A stretch of DNA of 64,000 bases from Ruegeria discodermiae (GCF_030758345.1 NZ_JAVAMO010000004.1:124001-188000), one strand, 5' to 3'. Numbered from the stretch's first letter, positions 1-9,018 are shown. The notes: generated by a model not told the origin, from the letters alone. Numbers and translations are program-made.

Positions 1-2
1 AA

Positions 3-113
3 CTGCGCATGCCCGCCTCGGCCCGCCCGCTGTTCAGCGAGATTGCCGAAGCGCGACTGAATTCGCTCAGCTCAGCGCTTGAGGCCGAAACCAGGATGCT
101 GATCCGCGACTGA
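3..113 (+). CDS. C-terminal end of an unidentified protein (cut by window edge)
   Basis: The third forward frame is open from the window edge to a TGA at 111-113 and gives about 36 residues, mostly helical and charged, ending in the motif TRMLIRD. The next gene, on the opposite strand, ends 8 bases later, so the two converge. No domain can be named from this tail and the start lies outside the window. It may be a real C-terminus because the other two forward frames close earlier, but the evidence is only an open frame. Confidence 0.35.
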   Translation: MRMPASARPLFSEIAEARLNSLSSALEAETRMLIRD

Positions 114-121
114 TCCCGTGT

Positions 122-502
122 TCAGATTTCTGTGCCTTCGAGGTTGGGTTCTGCGTCCTGTCCGGGCGTCTCGGGCTTCGGATCAGGGCCCGGCTCGGGC
201 TTGCGACGGATGATGATATCGCCATTGGGCAGGATTTCGGGCATCTCATAGACGCTCCAATCCTTCACCTCCTGCGCCATATCGGCAAAGGCGGGTCCCA
301 TTTCCTCAAAGAAGCTCAGCATTGAGGGGCCAAGTTCGTCGGCAAGCCCTAGAAGGCCTTGCAAGGTGGGCTCCATTTCTTGTCGCAGCCCGTCCAAAAA
401 CAGCTCCGCTCCGAGATCCATCAGCGATCGTCCCTGATCTTCCTGAGCGGAGACCGGCACCGCAAGACCGGCAGTCAGAGCAATGGCAAGCATCATACGC
501 AT
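122..502 (-). CDS. Small secreted/periplasmic protein of unknown function
   Basis: From the ATG at 502 the product is about 126 residues. It opens with a signal peptide (MRMMLAIALTAGLAVPVSAQ, probable cleavage after SAQ), so it is exported. The mature part is acidic with an amphipathic helical stretch, followed by a proline- and acid-rich tail. Rhodobacteraceae carry similar proteins, sometimes loosely named AAA+ ATPase, but no Walker motifs are present and no function is assigned. An alternative ATG at 544 overlaps the stop of the upstream endonuclease gene as ATGA and would add 14 residues before the signal peptide. That overlap suggests translational coupling and co-transcription. The start is therefore uncertain by 42 bases. 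Confidence 0.7.
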   Translation of the reverse strand: MRMMLAIALTAGLAVPVSAQEDQGRSLMDLGAELFLDGLRQEMEPTLQGLLGLADELGPSMLSFFEEMGPAFADMAQEVKDWSVYEMPEILPNGDIIIRRKPEPGPDPKPETPGQDAEPNLEGTEI

Positions 503-540
503 GAGCTGAGTATAGGCGCGGTTGGGTCGGTGTTCAAAGG

Positions 541-1554
541 TCATATCTCGATATCCAACGTGACCGGGAAATGATCGGAAGCAGTCAGCAGCGCATCCCG
601 CAGCTCTGGTACGGACCAGCAATCGACATCATCGAACGGGTGCCAGATGCGCCACTCAGGCCCCCGCGCCCGCAATCCGGGTGTCACCATGATGTAATCC
701 AGCAAGGCCCGCAGATACCGCCCCTGATCGGCCAGATGAAACCGCGCCGTCGTCGGCACAGCGCCGGGGCGAAGTTGCCGCGCCTGATCCGCATGCGGAT
801 CATAAAGCCGCGCAGCCAGCAGAATCTCGACCGAAGAGCGCCCGAAGAGATGTTCGTACTCATCCAGCCCGGGACCATCGTTCAGATCGCCCAGCAGGAT
901 CACCTCCTGCCCCGCCGCCACATGCGCCTCGACCCGTGTGGCCAACCAGATCGCCTGCGCCAGTTGCTTGCGCCGGTTGGCGATCGAGGTGCGGATCACC
1001 TCATCGCGGGTTTCCGCACCATGCGGTGCCTTGGATTTCAGGTGTGCGCCGATCATGCGCAATTGGGTGCCCCCGGCGGTCTCGACCGCCAGCTCCAGCG
1101 GAGGTTTGGAGAAACGCACCAGATCCTCGGTTGCATCGATATCCAGGTCGATGCGAAAGACCCCGTCAAAGCGCGGTGCAGCGCCGCTGCCCTTCTTGCC
1201 GGTTTCCTCGCCCTGCGGATCATGCCGGGCGCGGAGTTGCGCAGGATCATAAAGCAGCGCGATTTCCTGCTGGGTTTCATTGGCAAAACCGATCAGCGCT
1301 TTGTTTGTGCGCAGGTCAAAAGCGGCGGCAAACCTCTCCAGCGCCGCAACCGTGCTTTGCCTGCGCCCGGTATCGGGAGCCTCGACCACCATCACCGCAT
1401 CGGCATCCATGGCGGTCAGAACCTTGGCGATCGCCTCACCCTGCTGCGCTCGGGTCACGCCATAGCGGCCAGAGCGTTCATCATCCAGTTGCAGCTTGTC
1501 TTCATCGTCGAAAAGCGTGGCAAACCATTCGATGTTGTAGGTCGCCAGCCGCAT
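541..1554 (-). CDS. Endonuclease/exonuclease/phosphatase (EEP) family protein
   Basis: A 337-residue protein with the EEP fold signatures in order: ATYNIEWF at residues 4-11, a catalytic acidic residue in VVEAP near 58, GDLND at 222-226, LLDYIMV near 284-290 and the terminal SDHFPV at 326-331. These supply the metal-binding and catalytic Asn, Glu, Asp and His residues of the DNase I/exonuclease III superfamily, which cleaves phosphodiester or phosphomonoester bonds. The substrate (nucleic acid, phospholipid or inositol phosphate) cannot be told. No signal peptide is seen, so it is probably cytoplasmic. It starts 3 bases after the DnaJ-like gene and overlaps the possible start of the next small gene, consistent with one operon. 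Confidence 0.85.
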   Translation of the reverse strand: MRLATYNIEWFATLFDDEDKLQLDDERSGRYGVTRAQQGEAIAKVLTAMDADAVMVVEAPDTGRRQSTVAALERFAAAFDLRTNKALIGFANETQQEIALLYDPAQLRARHDPQGEETGKKGSGAAPRFDGVFRIDLDIDATEDLVRFSKPPLELAVETAGGTQLRMIGAHLKSKAPHGAETRDEVIRTSIANRRKQLAQAIWLATRVEAHVAAGQEVILLGDLNDGPGLDEYEHLFGRSSVEILLAARLYDPHADQARQLRPGAVPTTARFHLADQGRYLRALLDYIMVTPGLRARGPEWRIWHPFDDVDCWSVPELRDALLTASDHFPVTLDIEI

Positions 1555-1557
1555 GGC

Positions 1558-2238
1558 TCAGGCCGCAGCCCGGTTGATCTCATCCCAGGCGCGGTTGATA
1601 TCGATCATCCGCTTTTCTGCCAGCTTCACCGCCTCTTCCGGCACACCGCGCGCCATCATGGCATCGGGATGGGTGTCGCGCACCAATTGCCGCCAGACCT
1701 TGCGAATATCTTCCCGAGGCATGTCCGGCGCCACACCCAGAACCGTATAGGGATCCTTAGGCGCATCCGGCACAAAGCGCGCCCGCAAGGCGCGGAACTG
1801 CTGTTCGGTCTGGCCAAAGATGCCGCTGACCTCTTTCAGAAACTCGTTTTCATTGGGGTGATAGAACCCGTCCGCCATCGCGATATGGAAAAGCCCCTCC
1901 ATCAGATCGCAGAGCGTCGTCGAATCCTCTTCGAACATGCGTTTGATCTTGCGGGCGTAGTCCTGATAGCCAGCCACGTCGTTGCGCGCGAGGTCAAACA
2001 CCCGTGCTGCGCCCTCTTCGTCTTCGGGCGCGATCTGGAACACGTCGCGAAAGGCGGTGACCTCGTCGCGGGTCACCCGGCCATCGGCTTTGGCCATCTT
2101 GGCCCCAAGCGCCACAACCGCAATGGCAAAAGCCACCGACCGCTCAGGCGGGGTGCGCAGACGTTCGAACACGTCCGAAAGACTTTCGCCCTTGGCCAGC
2201 GCGCTCAGCGCTTCGGATATTCTTGTCCAGAGTGACAT
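1558..2238 (-). CDS. TerB/DjlA-like co-chaperone with C-terminal J domain
   Basis: The 226-residue product joins a TerB-like helical domain (about residues 30-145, with acidic DGR and DGF turns) to a C-terminal J domain (about 160-226). The J domain carries the diagnostic HPD tripeptide at 190-192, expected to stimulate a DnaK-type ATPase. This is the soluble DjlA-like arrangement found in alphaproteobacteria; E. coli DjlA adds an N-terminal membrane anchor that is absent here. It sits between a GNAT gene (31 bases upstream) and the EEP gene (3 bases downstream) in a tight leftward block. The client protein is unknown. Confidence 0.85.
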   Translation of the reverse strand: MSLWTRISEALSALAKGESLSDVFERLRTPPERSVAFAIAVVALGAKMAKADGRVTRDEVTAFRDVFQIAPEDEEGAARVFDLARNDVAGYQDYARKIKRMFEEDSTTLCDLMEGLFHIAMADGFYHPNENEFLKEVSGIFGQTEQQFRALRARFVPDAPKDPYTVLGVAPDMPREDIRKVWRQLVRDTHPDAMMARGVPEEAVKLAEKRMIDINRAWDEINRAAA

Positions 2239-2269
2239 AGCTATAGCCTACTGCGGATTTCTGACCCTG

Positions 2270-2773
2270 TCAGGTAAGGGTTTTGCCATCAGCCGCAAGA
2301 ATTTTCTGCATCAGCACCAGGTCGAGCCACTGATCCCATTTGCGCCCCACCTGCGGCATGCGCCCGACCTCTTCGAACCCCAGCGCCTTGTGAAACCCCA
2401 CCGCAGCCGGATTGGCGCTGCTGATACCGGCAATCAGCACATGTATCTCGTCGCGCACGGCGATATCCTCGAGCCGGTTCATCAGCACCCGCCCGGTGCT
2501 GCGCCCATGCGCCGCGGGTGCCAGCAGGATCGAGTGTTCCGCACTGTGCCGATAGCCGGGTCCTTCGCGAAACGGTTTGTAGCTGGCATATCCCAGCACC
2601 TCACCCGCCTCCTCGGCCACCAGAAAACGAGGCCCGCTGCGACGGATCTGCTCCGCCACCTGTTCCGGGTCGCGTTCTTCAACCGTGAATGTGATCAGCG
2701 ATCCGCGCACCATGTCATTGATCAGCGCAGCAACTGCGGGCGCATCCTGTTCCACGGCCCGCCGGATGATCAT
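2270..2773 (-). CDS. GNAT N-acetyltransferase, phosphinothricin-acetyltransferase-like
   Basis: 167 residues with the layout of the Pat/Bar subgroup of GNAT enzymes: an opening IIRRAVEQDAPAVAALIN, a central GYASYKPFREGPGYRHSAE segment, the acetyl-CoA pyrophosphate loop around AAHGRSTGRVLM, and the late FHKALGFEEVGRMPQVGRKW stretch. Family members acetylate small amines such as phosphinothricin or methionine derivatives using acetyl-CoA; which one applies here is unknown, and a resistance role should not be assumed. Its ATG overlaps the stop of the upstream VOC gene by 4 bases (ATGA), indicating translational coupling. Confidence 0.85.
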   Translation of the reverse strand: MIIRRAVEQDAPAVAALINDMVRGSLITFTVEERDPEQVAEQIRRSGPRFLVAEEAGEVLGYASYKPFREGPGYRHSAEHSILLAPAAHGRSTGRVLMNRLEDIAVRDEIHVLIAGISSANPAAVGFHKALGFEEVGRMPQVGRKWDQWLDLVLMQKILAADGKTLT

Positions 2774-3378
2774 TCCAGAACCCGACGTCCCGAAGGCGTG
2801 TCGAAATCCGCCACCATGCCAATCGGACCGGTCTCGACCGAGATTCGGTCATCCGACAGCACCCGGCCCAATGCCGTGCACAACTCATCCGCCTGCGGGT
2901 GTCTGACTGTCAGTCGCAGAAGTGAGCACCCGGTCGGGGCAAAACTGCCACCCGGCATGCGCCCCATCCATTGCAGAACCGAGGGGAACATACCGCCAAA
3001 GGGCAGGATGCCATCCTCGGGCACCGTCATCTTCCAGTGCAAATCGCCACGCTCCAGGTTCACGATCCATTGCGACGGCGCGGGCAGCAGCGCCAGTTCC
3101 CCCACCAGATCGTCAGACCGGATGATCCAGTTCGCTAGCCGCGCAGGCCCGGAGAATCGATCCAGATCCATCCAGCGTGGCCGCTCCTGCGGTTCCACCC
3201 CCGGCTCAATGGCAATCGCCTCAAGGTACAGTCCGCTCTCCAGACCCATCAGCCGGTTATGGGTGCCATAACGCGCATGCTGCCCGCCGGGTCCAAGCGC
3301 GACACCCAGCGAGGTCTCGACATGTTCCACAGCCTCTTCAAGACTCGTGCCCAAAACAGCCAGATGATCCAAACGCAT
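2770..3378 (-). CDS. VOC (glyoxalase-like) family protein
   Basis: 202 residues beginning MRLDHLAVLGTSLEEAVEHV, the first beta-alpha unit of a vicinal-oxygen-chelate/glyoxalase-like domain, followed by a GLESGLYLEAIAIEPG segment with a candidate metal-binding Glu. VOC proteins include lyases, dioxygenases and antibiotic-binding proteins; this subgroup (Glyoxalase_3-like) has no settled activity. It is the first gene of the leftward block that continues with the GNAT, J-domain, EEP and secreted-protein genes. The scpA terminator lies just upstream, so its promoter should be within about 3379-3428. Confidence 0.8.
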   Translation of the reverse strand: MRLDHLAVLGTSLEEAVEHVETSLGVALGPGGQHARYGTHNRLMGLESGLYLEAIAIEPGVEPQERPRWMDLDRFSGPARLANWIIRSDDLVGELALLPAPSQWIVNLERGDLHWKMTVPEDGILPFGGMFPSVLQWMGRMPGGSFAPTGCSLLRLTVRHPQADELCTALGRVLSDDRISVETGPIGMVADFDTPSGRRVLE

Positions 3379-3428
3379 GACAGGTCCTCCCGTCCGTCAG
3401 GCTACAGCGCCACGACCTGCGCGCAACG

Positions 3429-3451
3429 AAAAAGGGGCGCTGATACGCCCC
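3429..3451 (-). terminator. Rho-independent terminator of scpA
   Basis: On the minus strand a GGGGCG / CGCCCC stem with a 6-base loop is followed by TTTTT (plus-strand A-run at 3429-3433, stem arms 3434-3439 and 3446-3451). It lies about 45 bases beyond the scpA stop codon and before the VOC gene start, so it should end scpA transcription. Confidence 0.8.
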
Positions 3452-3494
3452 CTACCCTGCCTTCGAATTTGCTCGGCGCAATGCGCCCGCTGTC

Positions 3495-5621
3495 TCAGTT
3501 CCGCGCTTCGGCGACCAGCTTCAGGATGTCCTGCGCCGCTTCGGGAATGTTTGTTCCGGGCCCAAAGATCGCCTTGACGCCATTATCATAAAGGAACTGG
3601 TAATCCTGCTGCGGGATTACGCCCCCGCAGATTACGATGATGTCCTCGGCCCCGGCGGCTTTCAGCGCCTCGACCAGTTGCGGCGCCAGCGTCTTGTGCC
3701 CCGCGGCCTGAGAAGAGATGCCGACCACATGCACGTCATTGTCGACCGCATCCTGCGCCGCTTCCTCGGGTGTCTGGAACAAGGGCCCGACATCCACGTC
3801 AAACCCGATGTCAGCAAAAGCGGTGGCGATCACCTTGGCGCCCCGGTCATGGCCGTCCTGACCCATCTTGACCACCAGCATTCGGGGGCGGCGGCCTTCG
3901 GCCTCGGCAAAATCCTCGATGGATTTCTGGATCGCGGCAAAGCCCTCGTCGCCCTCATAGGCCGCGCCATAGACACCGGCGAGCGTTTTTACCTCGGCGC
4001 GGTGACGGCCGAATTCCTTTTCCATCGCCATGCTGATCTCTCCCACAGATGCGCGCGCCCGCGCGGCTTCGACCGCCGCGGCAAGCAAATTTCCACCCTC
4101 CCGCGAGACGCGGGTCAACTCGTCCAGTGCAGCCACGCAGGCTGCGTCGTCGCGCGTGGCGCGGATGCGTTCCAGCCGCGCGATCTGCGCGTCACGCACC
4201 GCCATGTTGTCAACATCCAGAATGTCGATCGGGTCTTCCTGTTCCTTGCGGTACTTGTTGACGCCGACGATCACCTCTTCGCCCCGGTCGATCATCGCCT
4301 GACGGCGTGCCGCCGACTCCTCGATGCGCAGCTTGGGCATGCCAGAGGCAACGGCCTTGGTCATGCCACCCATTTCCTCGACCTCCTCCATCAGGGCCCA
4401 GGCCTTTTCGATCAACTCATTGGTGAGGCTTTCGATGTAGTAGGACCCCGCCAGCGGATCGACCACGTCCGTGACACCGGTTTCCTCCTGCAACACCAAT
4501 TGCGTGTTTCGCGCGATCCGGGCCGAGAAATCGGTGGGCAGTGCGATGGCTTCGTCCAGCGCGTTGGTATGCAGAGACTGCGTGCCCCCCAGAACCGCGC
4601 TCATCGCCTCATAGGCGGTGCGGATCACGTTGTTATAAGGGTCCTGCTCCTGCAGGCTCACGCCCGAGGTCTGGCAATGGGTTCGCAGCATCTTGGAGCG
4701 TTCGGATTTTGCGCCGAACTCGGTCATCACCCGGTGCCAGAGCGTGCGCGCGGCGCGCAGCTTGGCGATCTCCATGAAGAAGTTCATGCCGATGGCAAAG
4801 AAGAAGCTCAACCGCCCGGCAAACTTGTCCACATCCATCCCGGCCTGCGTCGCGGCACGCACATATTCACGTCCGTCCGCCAGCGTATAGGCCAGTTCCT
4901 GCACCAGGTTCGCCCCGGCCTCTTGCATGTGATAGCCGGAGATCGAAATTGAGTTGAACTTGGGCATCTCGTTCGAGGTGTATTCGATGATGTCCGAGAT
5001 GATCCGCATCGACGGCTCGGGCGGGTAGATATAGGTGTTGCGCACCATGAATTCTTTCAGAATGTCGTTCTGAATGGTGCCCGCCAGCAGCGACTTATCA
5101 TGGCCTTGCTCTTCACCAGTAACGATGAAACTGGCCAGAACCGGGATCACCGCCCCGTTCATGGTCATCGAGACCGAGACCTTGTCCAGTGGAATGCCGT
5201 CGAACAGGATCTTCATATCCTCGACAGAATCGATAGCCACACCGGCCTTGCCCACATCGCCCACAACGCGGGCGTGGTCGCTGTCATAGCCCCTGTGGGT
5301 GGCCAGATCGAAGGCCACGGAGACACCCTGCTGACCGGCCGCAAGGTTGCGGCGATAGAAGGCATTTGATTCCTCAGCGGTCGAGAAACCGGCATATTGC
5401 CGGATGGTCCAGGGGCGGCCAGCATACATCGTCGCTTTCACACCGCGGGTGAACGGACCAAAGCCGGGCAGCGTGCCGATATGATCAAGCTCGGCGGTAT
5501 CCTCGGCGGTATAGAGCGGTTTAACCTCAATCCCCTCAATCGTTTCGCGGTTCAGGTCATCCAACGGGCGGCCGCGCAGTTCTTTCTCGGCCAGCGCCCG
5601 CCATTCTGCGGTCGTCGTCAT
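3495..5621 (-). CDS. scpA: Methylmalonyl-CoA mutase (B12-dependent)
   Basis: 708 residues from the ATG at 5621, which has a GAGAGGA ribosome site about 8 bases upstream; an earlier in-frame start at 5693 lacks one. The enzyme isomerises (R)-methylmalonyl-CoA to succinyl-CoA, the last step of propionyl-CoA assimilation. The N-terminal substrate barrel covers roughly residues 1-540 and contains [10 protein letters not shown]. The C-terminal cobalamin domain carries [10 protein letters not shown], the DxHxxG motif whose His ligates cobalt. Both domains are in one chain, as in homodimeric bacterial enzymes. pccA lies upstream in the same direction, separated by the opposite-strand DUF4174 gene. 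No epimerase or MeaB-type chaperone gene is in the window. Confidence 0.96.
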   Translation of the reverse strand: MTTTAEWRALAEKELRGRPLDDLNRETIEGIEVKPLYTAEDTAELDHIGTLPGFGPFTRGVKATMYAGRPWTIRQYAGFSTAEESNAFYRRNLAAGQQGVSVAFDLATHRGYDSDHARVVGDVGKAGVAIDSVEDMKILFDGIPLDKVSVSMTMNGAVIPVLASFIVTGEEQGHDKSLLAGTIQNDILKEFMVRNTYIYPPEPSMRIISDIIEYTSNEMPKFNSISISGYHMQEAGANLVQELAYTLADGREYVRAATQAGMDVDKFAGRLSFFFAIGMNFFMEIAKLRAARTLWHRVMTEFGAKSERSKMLRTHCQTSGVSLQEQDPYNNVIRTAYEAMSAVLGGTQSLHTNALDEAIALPTDFSARIARNTQLVLQEETGVTDVVDPLAGSYYIESLTNELIEKAWALMEEVEEMGGMTKAVASGMPKLRIEESAARRQAMIDRGEEVIVGVNKYRKEQEDPIDILDVDNMAVRDAQIARLERIRATRDDAACVAALDELTRVSREGGNLLAAAVEAARARASVGEISMAMEKEFGRHRAEVKTLAGVYGAAYEGDEGFAAIQKSIEDFAEAEGRRPRMLVVKMGQDGHDRGAKVIATAFADIGFDVDVGPLFQTPEEAAQDAVDNDVHVVGISSQAAGHKTLAPQLVEALKAAGAEDIIVICGGVIPQQDYQFLYDNGVKAIFGPGTNIPEAAQDILKLVAEARN

Positions 5622-5650
5622 CTCGGGGTCCTCTCGTCTTGTCGGAGAAT

Positions 5651-5668
5651 GGCAAAGCAGGCTTTGCC
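5651..5668. promoter_or_regulatory. Perfect inverted repeat upstream of scpA
   Basis: GGCAAAGC-AG-GCTTTGCC is an exact 8-2-8 palindrome about 30 bases upstream of the scpA start codon and 100 bases upstream of the divergent DUF4174 gene. It has no adjoining T-run, so it is not a typical terminator. It contains GCAAA and TTTGC halves in the reverse order of the TTTGCAAA box seen at pccB and pccR. An operator role is an inference. Confidence 0.4.
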
Positions 5669-5771
5669 GGATGTCTCTTGAGTTGCTGCACACAACATTT
5701 TGGTGAACAGGTGCAATTCGGCGGTCGCATTCCGCGCCCGCGCGTCTATATTCATGTCAAAGGGAGAGAGT

Positions 5772-6218
5772 ATGAAACGCACGCTTGCGCTTGTTTTTGC
5801 GACACTAATTCCCTTCGCGGCAGCCGCGACGGATGGGTCCGAGCCTGAAGAGGCCGGGATGATCCGTACAGCGGATGATGGCGATCTGAGCGAATTTCTG
5901 TGGACGAACCGACCCATCGTGGTCTTCGCCGACACCGAAGCCGATCCACGGTTCCAGCAGCAAATCGACATGCTGATGGCAGAAGAATCCATGCTGGCCG
6001 ACCGCGATGTGGTGGTTCTGACCGATACCGATCCGTCAAACCCGTCAGATCTGCGCAAGAAGCTGCGCCCGCGCGGTTTCCAACTGGTCATCATCGGCAA
6101 GGATGGCGGCGTGCGTCTGCGCAAACCTTTTCCGTGGAGCGTGCGCGAAATCAGCCGGTCCATCGACAAGATGCCGCTGCGCCAGCGCGAGCTGCGCGAG
6201 CAGCGGGGGTTCAACTGA
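5772..6218 (+). CDS. Secreted DUF4174 domain protein
   Basis: From the ATG at 5772, preceded by GGGAGAGAG, the product is 148 residues. It starts with a signal peptide (MKRTLALVFATLIPFAAAA). The mature domain matches DUF4174: a thioredoxin-like beta-alpha fold with RPIVVFADTEADPRF, VVVLTDTDP and FQLVIIGKDGGVRLRKP. No CxxC redox pair is present, so a thiol-disulfide role is not supported. It is transcribed against the propionate genes, converging on pccA (66 bases apart) and diverging from scpA. Its function is unknown. Confidence 0.82.
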   Translation: MKRTLALVFATLIPFAAAATDGSEPEEAGMIRTADDGDLSEFLWTNRPIVVFADTEADPRFQQQIDMLMAEESMLADRDVVVLTDTDPSNPSDLRKKLRPRGFQLVIIGKDGGVRLRKPFPWSVREISRSIDKMPLRQRELREQRGFN

Positions 6219-6284
6219 CCCCGCTGCCGATCTGATTTCACATTCACCTTTGTCACGGTGCCGCCTTTCCCGGTGGGTTCCCAA

Positions 6285-8330
6285 TCACTCGAACTCGATG
6301 ATCACATCATCCACGGCCAGACTGTCGCCGGGGCCTGCGTTGATCTTGGCCACCACGCCTTTTTTCTCGGCACGCAGGATATTTTCCATCTTCATCGCCT
6401 CGATGGTGCAGAGCGCCTGCCCCTCCTGCACTTCCTGGCCCGGTTCGACGTCGACCTTCACGATCAGACCGGGCATCGGGCAGAGCAGCATTTTCGAGGT
6501 ATCGGGGGGCAGTTTTTCCGGCATCAGGCGCGCCAGTTCGGCCTGGCGTGGGGTGCGTACATGCACTTTCATATCCGCGCCCCGGTTGCGGACACGGAAG
6601 CCGCCGGAAACCTTGCCCACTTTCAGCACCAGCGGGCTGCCGTCCACCTCAAGAACTGCCAGCTGATCGCCCGGCGTCCAGTCCGATGTGACGCGTAGCT
6701 TGCTGCCATCTTCGAACTTGACAGTCGAGCCTTCGCGGTCGGCCTTGACCTTGACCGCAAATTCCTGGCCCTGCAGCGCCACGTTCCAGCGTTTGCCGAT
6801 CTTGCGCTCATGGTTGTCCATCCGCCCCGACACGCGGGTGCGGCGAATCTCGGCCACCCGGTGCATGGCCGCGCAAGAGGCCGCAATGCGCCGCAGATCC
6901 TGGTCGGGCAGCGTGACCCCTTCGAACCCGTCGGGATATTCCTCGGCAATGAAGGCCGTGGTCATGTCGCCCGAGACAAATTTCGGGTGATCCATCACCG
7001 CGCTCAGGAAGGGCAGGTTGTGGCCGATGCCTTCGACCTCGAAACTGTCCAGCGCCACGCGCATCGCCTCGATTGCGGCTTCGCGGGTTGGGGCCCAGGT
7101 GCAGAGCTTGGCGATCATCGGGTCGTAATACATGCTGATCTCGCCGCCTTCATAGACGCCGGTATCGTTGCGCACGGCCGCTTCACCCTCGGGCGCGTCC
7201 CCTTGCCATTTGTCATTGATCAGCAGCGGGCCCGAGGCGACCTCCTGCGGCGGGCGATAGCGGACGAGACGTCCGATCGATGGCAGAAAGTTGCGATAGG
7301 GGTCTTCGGCGTAAAGACGGTTTTCAATCGCCCAACCGGTCAGCGTGACATCGTCCTGGGTGATGCTCAGCGGTTCGCCATTGGCGACGCGGATCATCTG
7401 TTCCACCAGATCGACACCGGTGATCAACTCGGTCACCGGGTGTTCCACCTGCAGACGCGTGTTCATTTCCAGAAAGTAGAAATTCTTGTCGCCATCAACG
7501 ATGAATTCCACCGTACCGGCGCTGGCATAGCCCACCGCCTTGGCCAGCGCCACGGCCTGTTCGCCCATCGCCTTGCGGGTTTCGGGGTCGAGGAAGGGGC
7601 TGGGCGCCTCTTCCACCACTTTCTGGTTACGGCGTTGGATCGAGCATTCGCGCTCGCCCAGATAGATGCCGTTGCCATGGGTGTCGCAGAGCACCTGAAT
7701 CTCGATATGGCGCGGCTGGGTGACGAATTTCTCGATGAAAATACGGTCATCCCCGAATGAGCTTGCCGCCTCGTTCTTGGACGATTGGAAGCCCTCGCGT
7801 GCCTCATCATCGTTCCAGGCGATCCGCATACCTTTACCGCCACCCCCGGCAGAGGCCTTGATCATCACCGGATAGCCGATCTCGTTGGAGATCTTCACCG
7901 CTTCTTCGGCATCTTCGATTAGCCCCATATAACCGGGCACGGTCGAGACCTTGGCCTCCTGCGCGATCTTCTTCGAGGTGATCTTGTCACCCATGCTTTC
8001 GATCGCCCCCACGGGCGGGCCGACAAAAGCAACACCTTCAGCCTCAAGCGCCTCGGCAAACTTGGCGTTCTCCGACAGGAAGCCATAGCCCGGATGCACC
8101 GCCTGCGCGCCGCTGGAACGGATCGCCTCCATCACCTTGTCGATCACGATATAGGACTGGTTGGCGGGGGGCGGACCGATATGCACCGCCTCGTCGGCCA
8201 TCTTCACATGCAGCGCCTGCTTGTCGGCATCGGAATAGATGGCAACCGTCGAGATGCCCATCTTGCGGGCGGTCTTGATGACCCGACATGCAATTTCGCC
8301 CCGGTTGGCGATCAGGATCTTGTTGAACAT
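6285..8330 (-). CDS. pccA: Propionyl-CoA carboxylase alpha (biotin carboxylase/carrier) subunit
   Basis: 681 residues combining an N-terminal biotin carboxylase, starting FNKILIANRGEIACRVIKTA and containing the ATP-grasp loop GGGGKGMRI near residues 160-170, a central subunit-binding region, and a C-terminal biotinyl domain with the biotinylation motif EAMKMEN. The subunit carboxylates its own biotin with ATP and bicarbonate, then feeds the PccB carboxyltransferase, which makes methylmalonyl-CoA. The long region between the carboxylase and the biotin domain favours PCC over 3-methylcrotonyl-CoA carboxylase, as does the location near scpA and pccR. A terminator-like hairpin just upstream implies it may also have its own promoter. 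Confidence 0.95.
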   Translation of the reverse strand: MFNKILIANRGEIACRVIKTARKMGISTVAIYSDADKQALHVKMADEAVHIGPPPANQSYIVIDKVMEAIRSSGAQAVHPGYGFLSENAKFAEALEAEGVAFVGPPVGAIESMGDKITSKKIAQEAKVSTVPGYMGLIEDAEEAVKISNEIGYPVMIKASAGGGGKGMRIAWNDDEAREGFQSSKNEAASSFGDDRIFIEKFVTQPRHIEIQVLCDTHGNGIYLGERECSIQRRNQKVVEEAPSPFLDPETRKAMGEQAVALAKAVGYASAGTVEFIVDGDKNFYFLEMNTRLQVEHPVTELITGVDLVEQMIRVANGEPLSITQDDVTLTGWAIENRLYAEDPYRNFLPSIGRLVRYRPPQEVASGPLLINDKWQGDAPEGEAAVRNDTGVYEGGEISMYYDPMIAKLCTWAPTREAAIEAMRVALDSFEVEGIGHNLPFLSAVMDHPKFVSGDMTTAFIAEEYPDGFEGVTLPDQDLRRIAASCAAMHRVAEIRRTRVSGRMDNHERKIGKRWNVALQGQEFAVKVKADREGSTVKFEDGSKLRVTSDWTPGDQLAVLEVDGSPLVLKVGKVSGGFRVRNRGADMKVHVRTPRQAELARLMPEKLPPDTSKMLLCPMPGLIVKVDVEPGQEVQEGQALCTIEAMKMENILRAEKKGVVAKINAGPGDSLAVDDVIIEFE

Positions 8331-8363
8331 GGGCAGTCCTTTGTCTTGTAATTCCGTAGACGC

Positions 8364-8399
8364 AAAACGCCGCCCCCGTCCTGTCGGACCGGAGCGGCG
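8364..8399 (-). terminator. Terminator-like hairpin between small lipoprotein gene and pccA
   Basis: On the minus strand a GC-rich imperfect stem (CGCCGC pairing with GCGGCG, continuing with mismatches around a small loop) ends in TTTT. It follows the small lipoprotein gene and precedes pccA, so it could attenuate readthrough rather than stop it fully. The T-run is short. Confidence 0.5.
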
Positions 8400-8465
8400 C
8401 TTCGCATGAGTTCAGACGACCCGGAAAGGGGCCGCGTATGTAGAGTGGTCAGACCCGCAATGCGA

Positions 8466-8669
8466 TCAGCACTTGCCGGGGTTTTCCTCGCAATAGATGA
8501 CGTTTGCCGCCGCACCGACGGCTGCACCGGCAACCACGTTGGTGTCGAGGATGGCCGAGCCCGCAGCGCCTGCCGCGCCGCCATAGAGCACCTGTTCAGT
8601 GGTGTTGTCACCGCAGGCCGTGAGGCCCGCACAGGCCGCCAGGGCCAGCACAATCTTGTTCGTATACAT
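8466..8669 (-). CDS. Small lipoprotein, glycine/alanine-rich
   Basis: 67 residues with a type II signal peptide (MYTNKIVLALAACAGLTAC, lipobox LTAC), so the Cys near residue 19 should be lipidated. The mature part is a Gly/Ala-rich stretch (YGGAAGAAGSAILDTN) like the glycine-zipper segments of small envelope proteins, and it ends with two further cysteines. It lies between pccB and pccA on the same strand. Small lipoproteins occur at this position in related bacteria, but no role in propionate metabolism is known. Confidence 0.75.
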   Translation of the reverse strand: MYTNKIVLALAACAGLTACGDNTTEQVLYGGAAGAAGSAILDTNVVAGAAVGAAANVIYCEENPGKC

Positions 8670-8802
8670 CCTGCTCTTCCTTCTTTTTCGTAGGATTTCT
8701 GATCGCAGTGATGCCGCCGCCCTGCCGTCACGGGCAAGTCAATTCGGGTTGAGGCGTATGGCTGCGCAAATCCCCGCCGACCCGCAGGCATGGCGCAGGG
8801 CG

Positions 8803-8847
8803 AAAAAAAGGCGGGCAAATTGAAGGGGGGAACATCAATTTGCCCGC
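8803..8847 (-). terminator. Strong rho-independent terminator; the flanking 8670-9018 gap has no other feature
   Basis: A perfect 13-base inverted repeat (arms 8811-8823 and 8835-8847, 11-base loop) is followed on the minus strand by seven T (8803-8809). It ends transcription of the leftward genes starting at 9366, 9573 and upstream. The remaining gap bases carry no convincing coding frame; the promoter of the 8466-8669 lipoprotein gene should lie in 8670-8800. Confidence 0.88.
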
Positions 8848-9018
8848 ACAGAGAAGGGGTACGGAATAGATGGTTTGCAGGTGACGCAGGCAATGCGTAG
8901 CCACCCGCAGTTGAGAGACTGCCCGACAGTTCGTGGCGCGCCAAGCATGGCAAGCGCGAAGGCTCACTTTGAGCCACTTTCTGCCGATCCAGGAGTGAAA
9001 TCTGCGGGTTCATGCCGA

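Noticed and set aside
571-2235. Long plus-strand open frame of 554 codons opposite the EEP and J-domain genes
   Set aside because: It is the antisense shadow of genes with clear catalytic motifs; its own translation is basic, low in recognisable domains and typical of a GC-rich complement strand.
3678-4952. Plus-strand open frame of 424 codons opposite scpA
   Set aside because: Antisense of a well-conserved methylmalonyl-CoA mutase; no domain in its translation.
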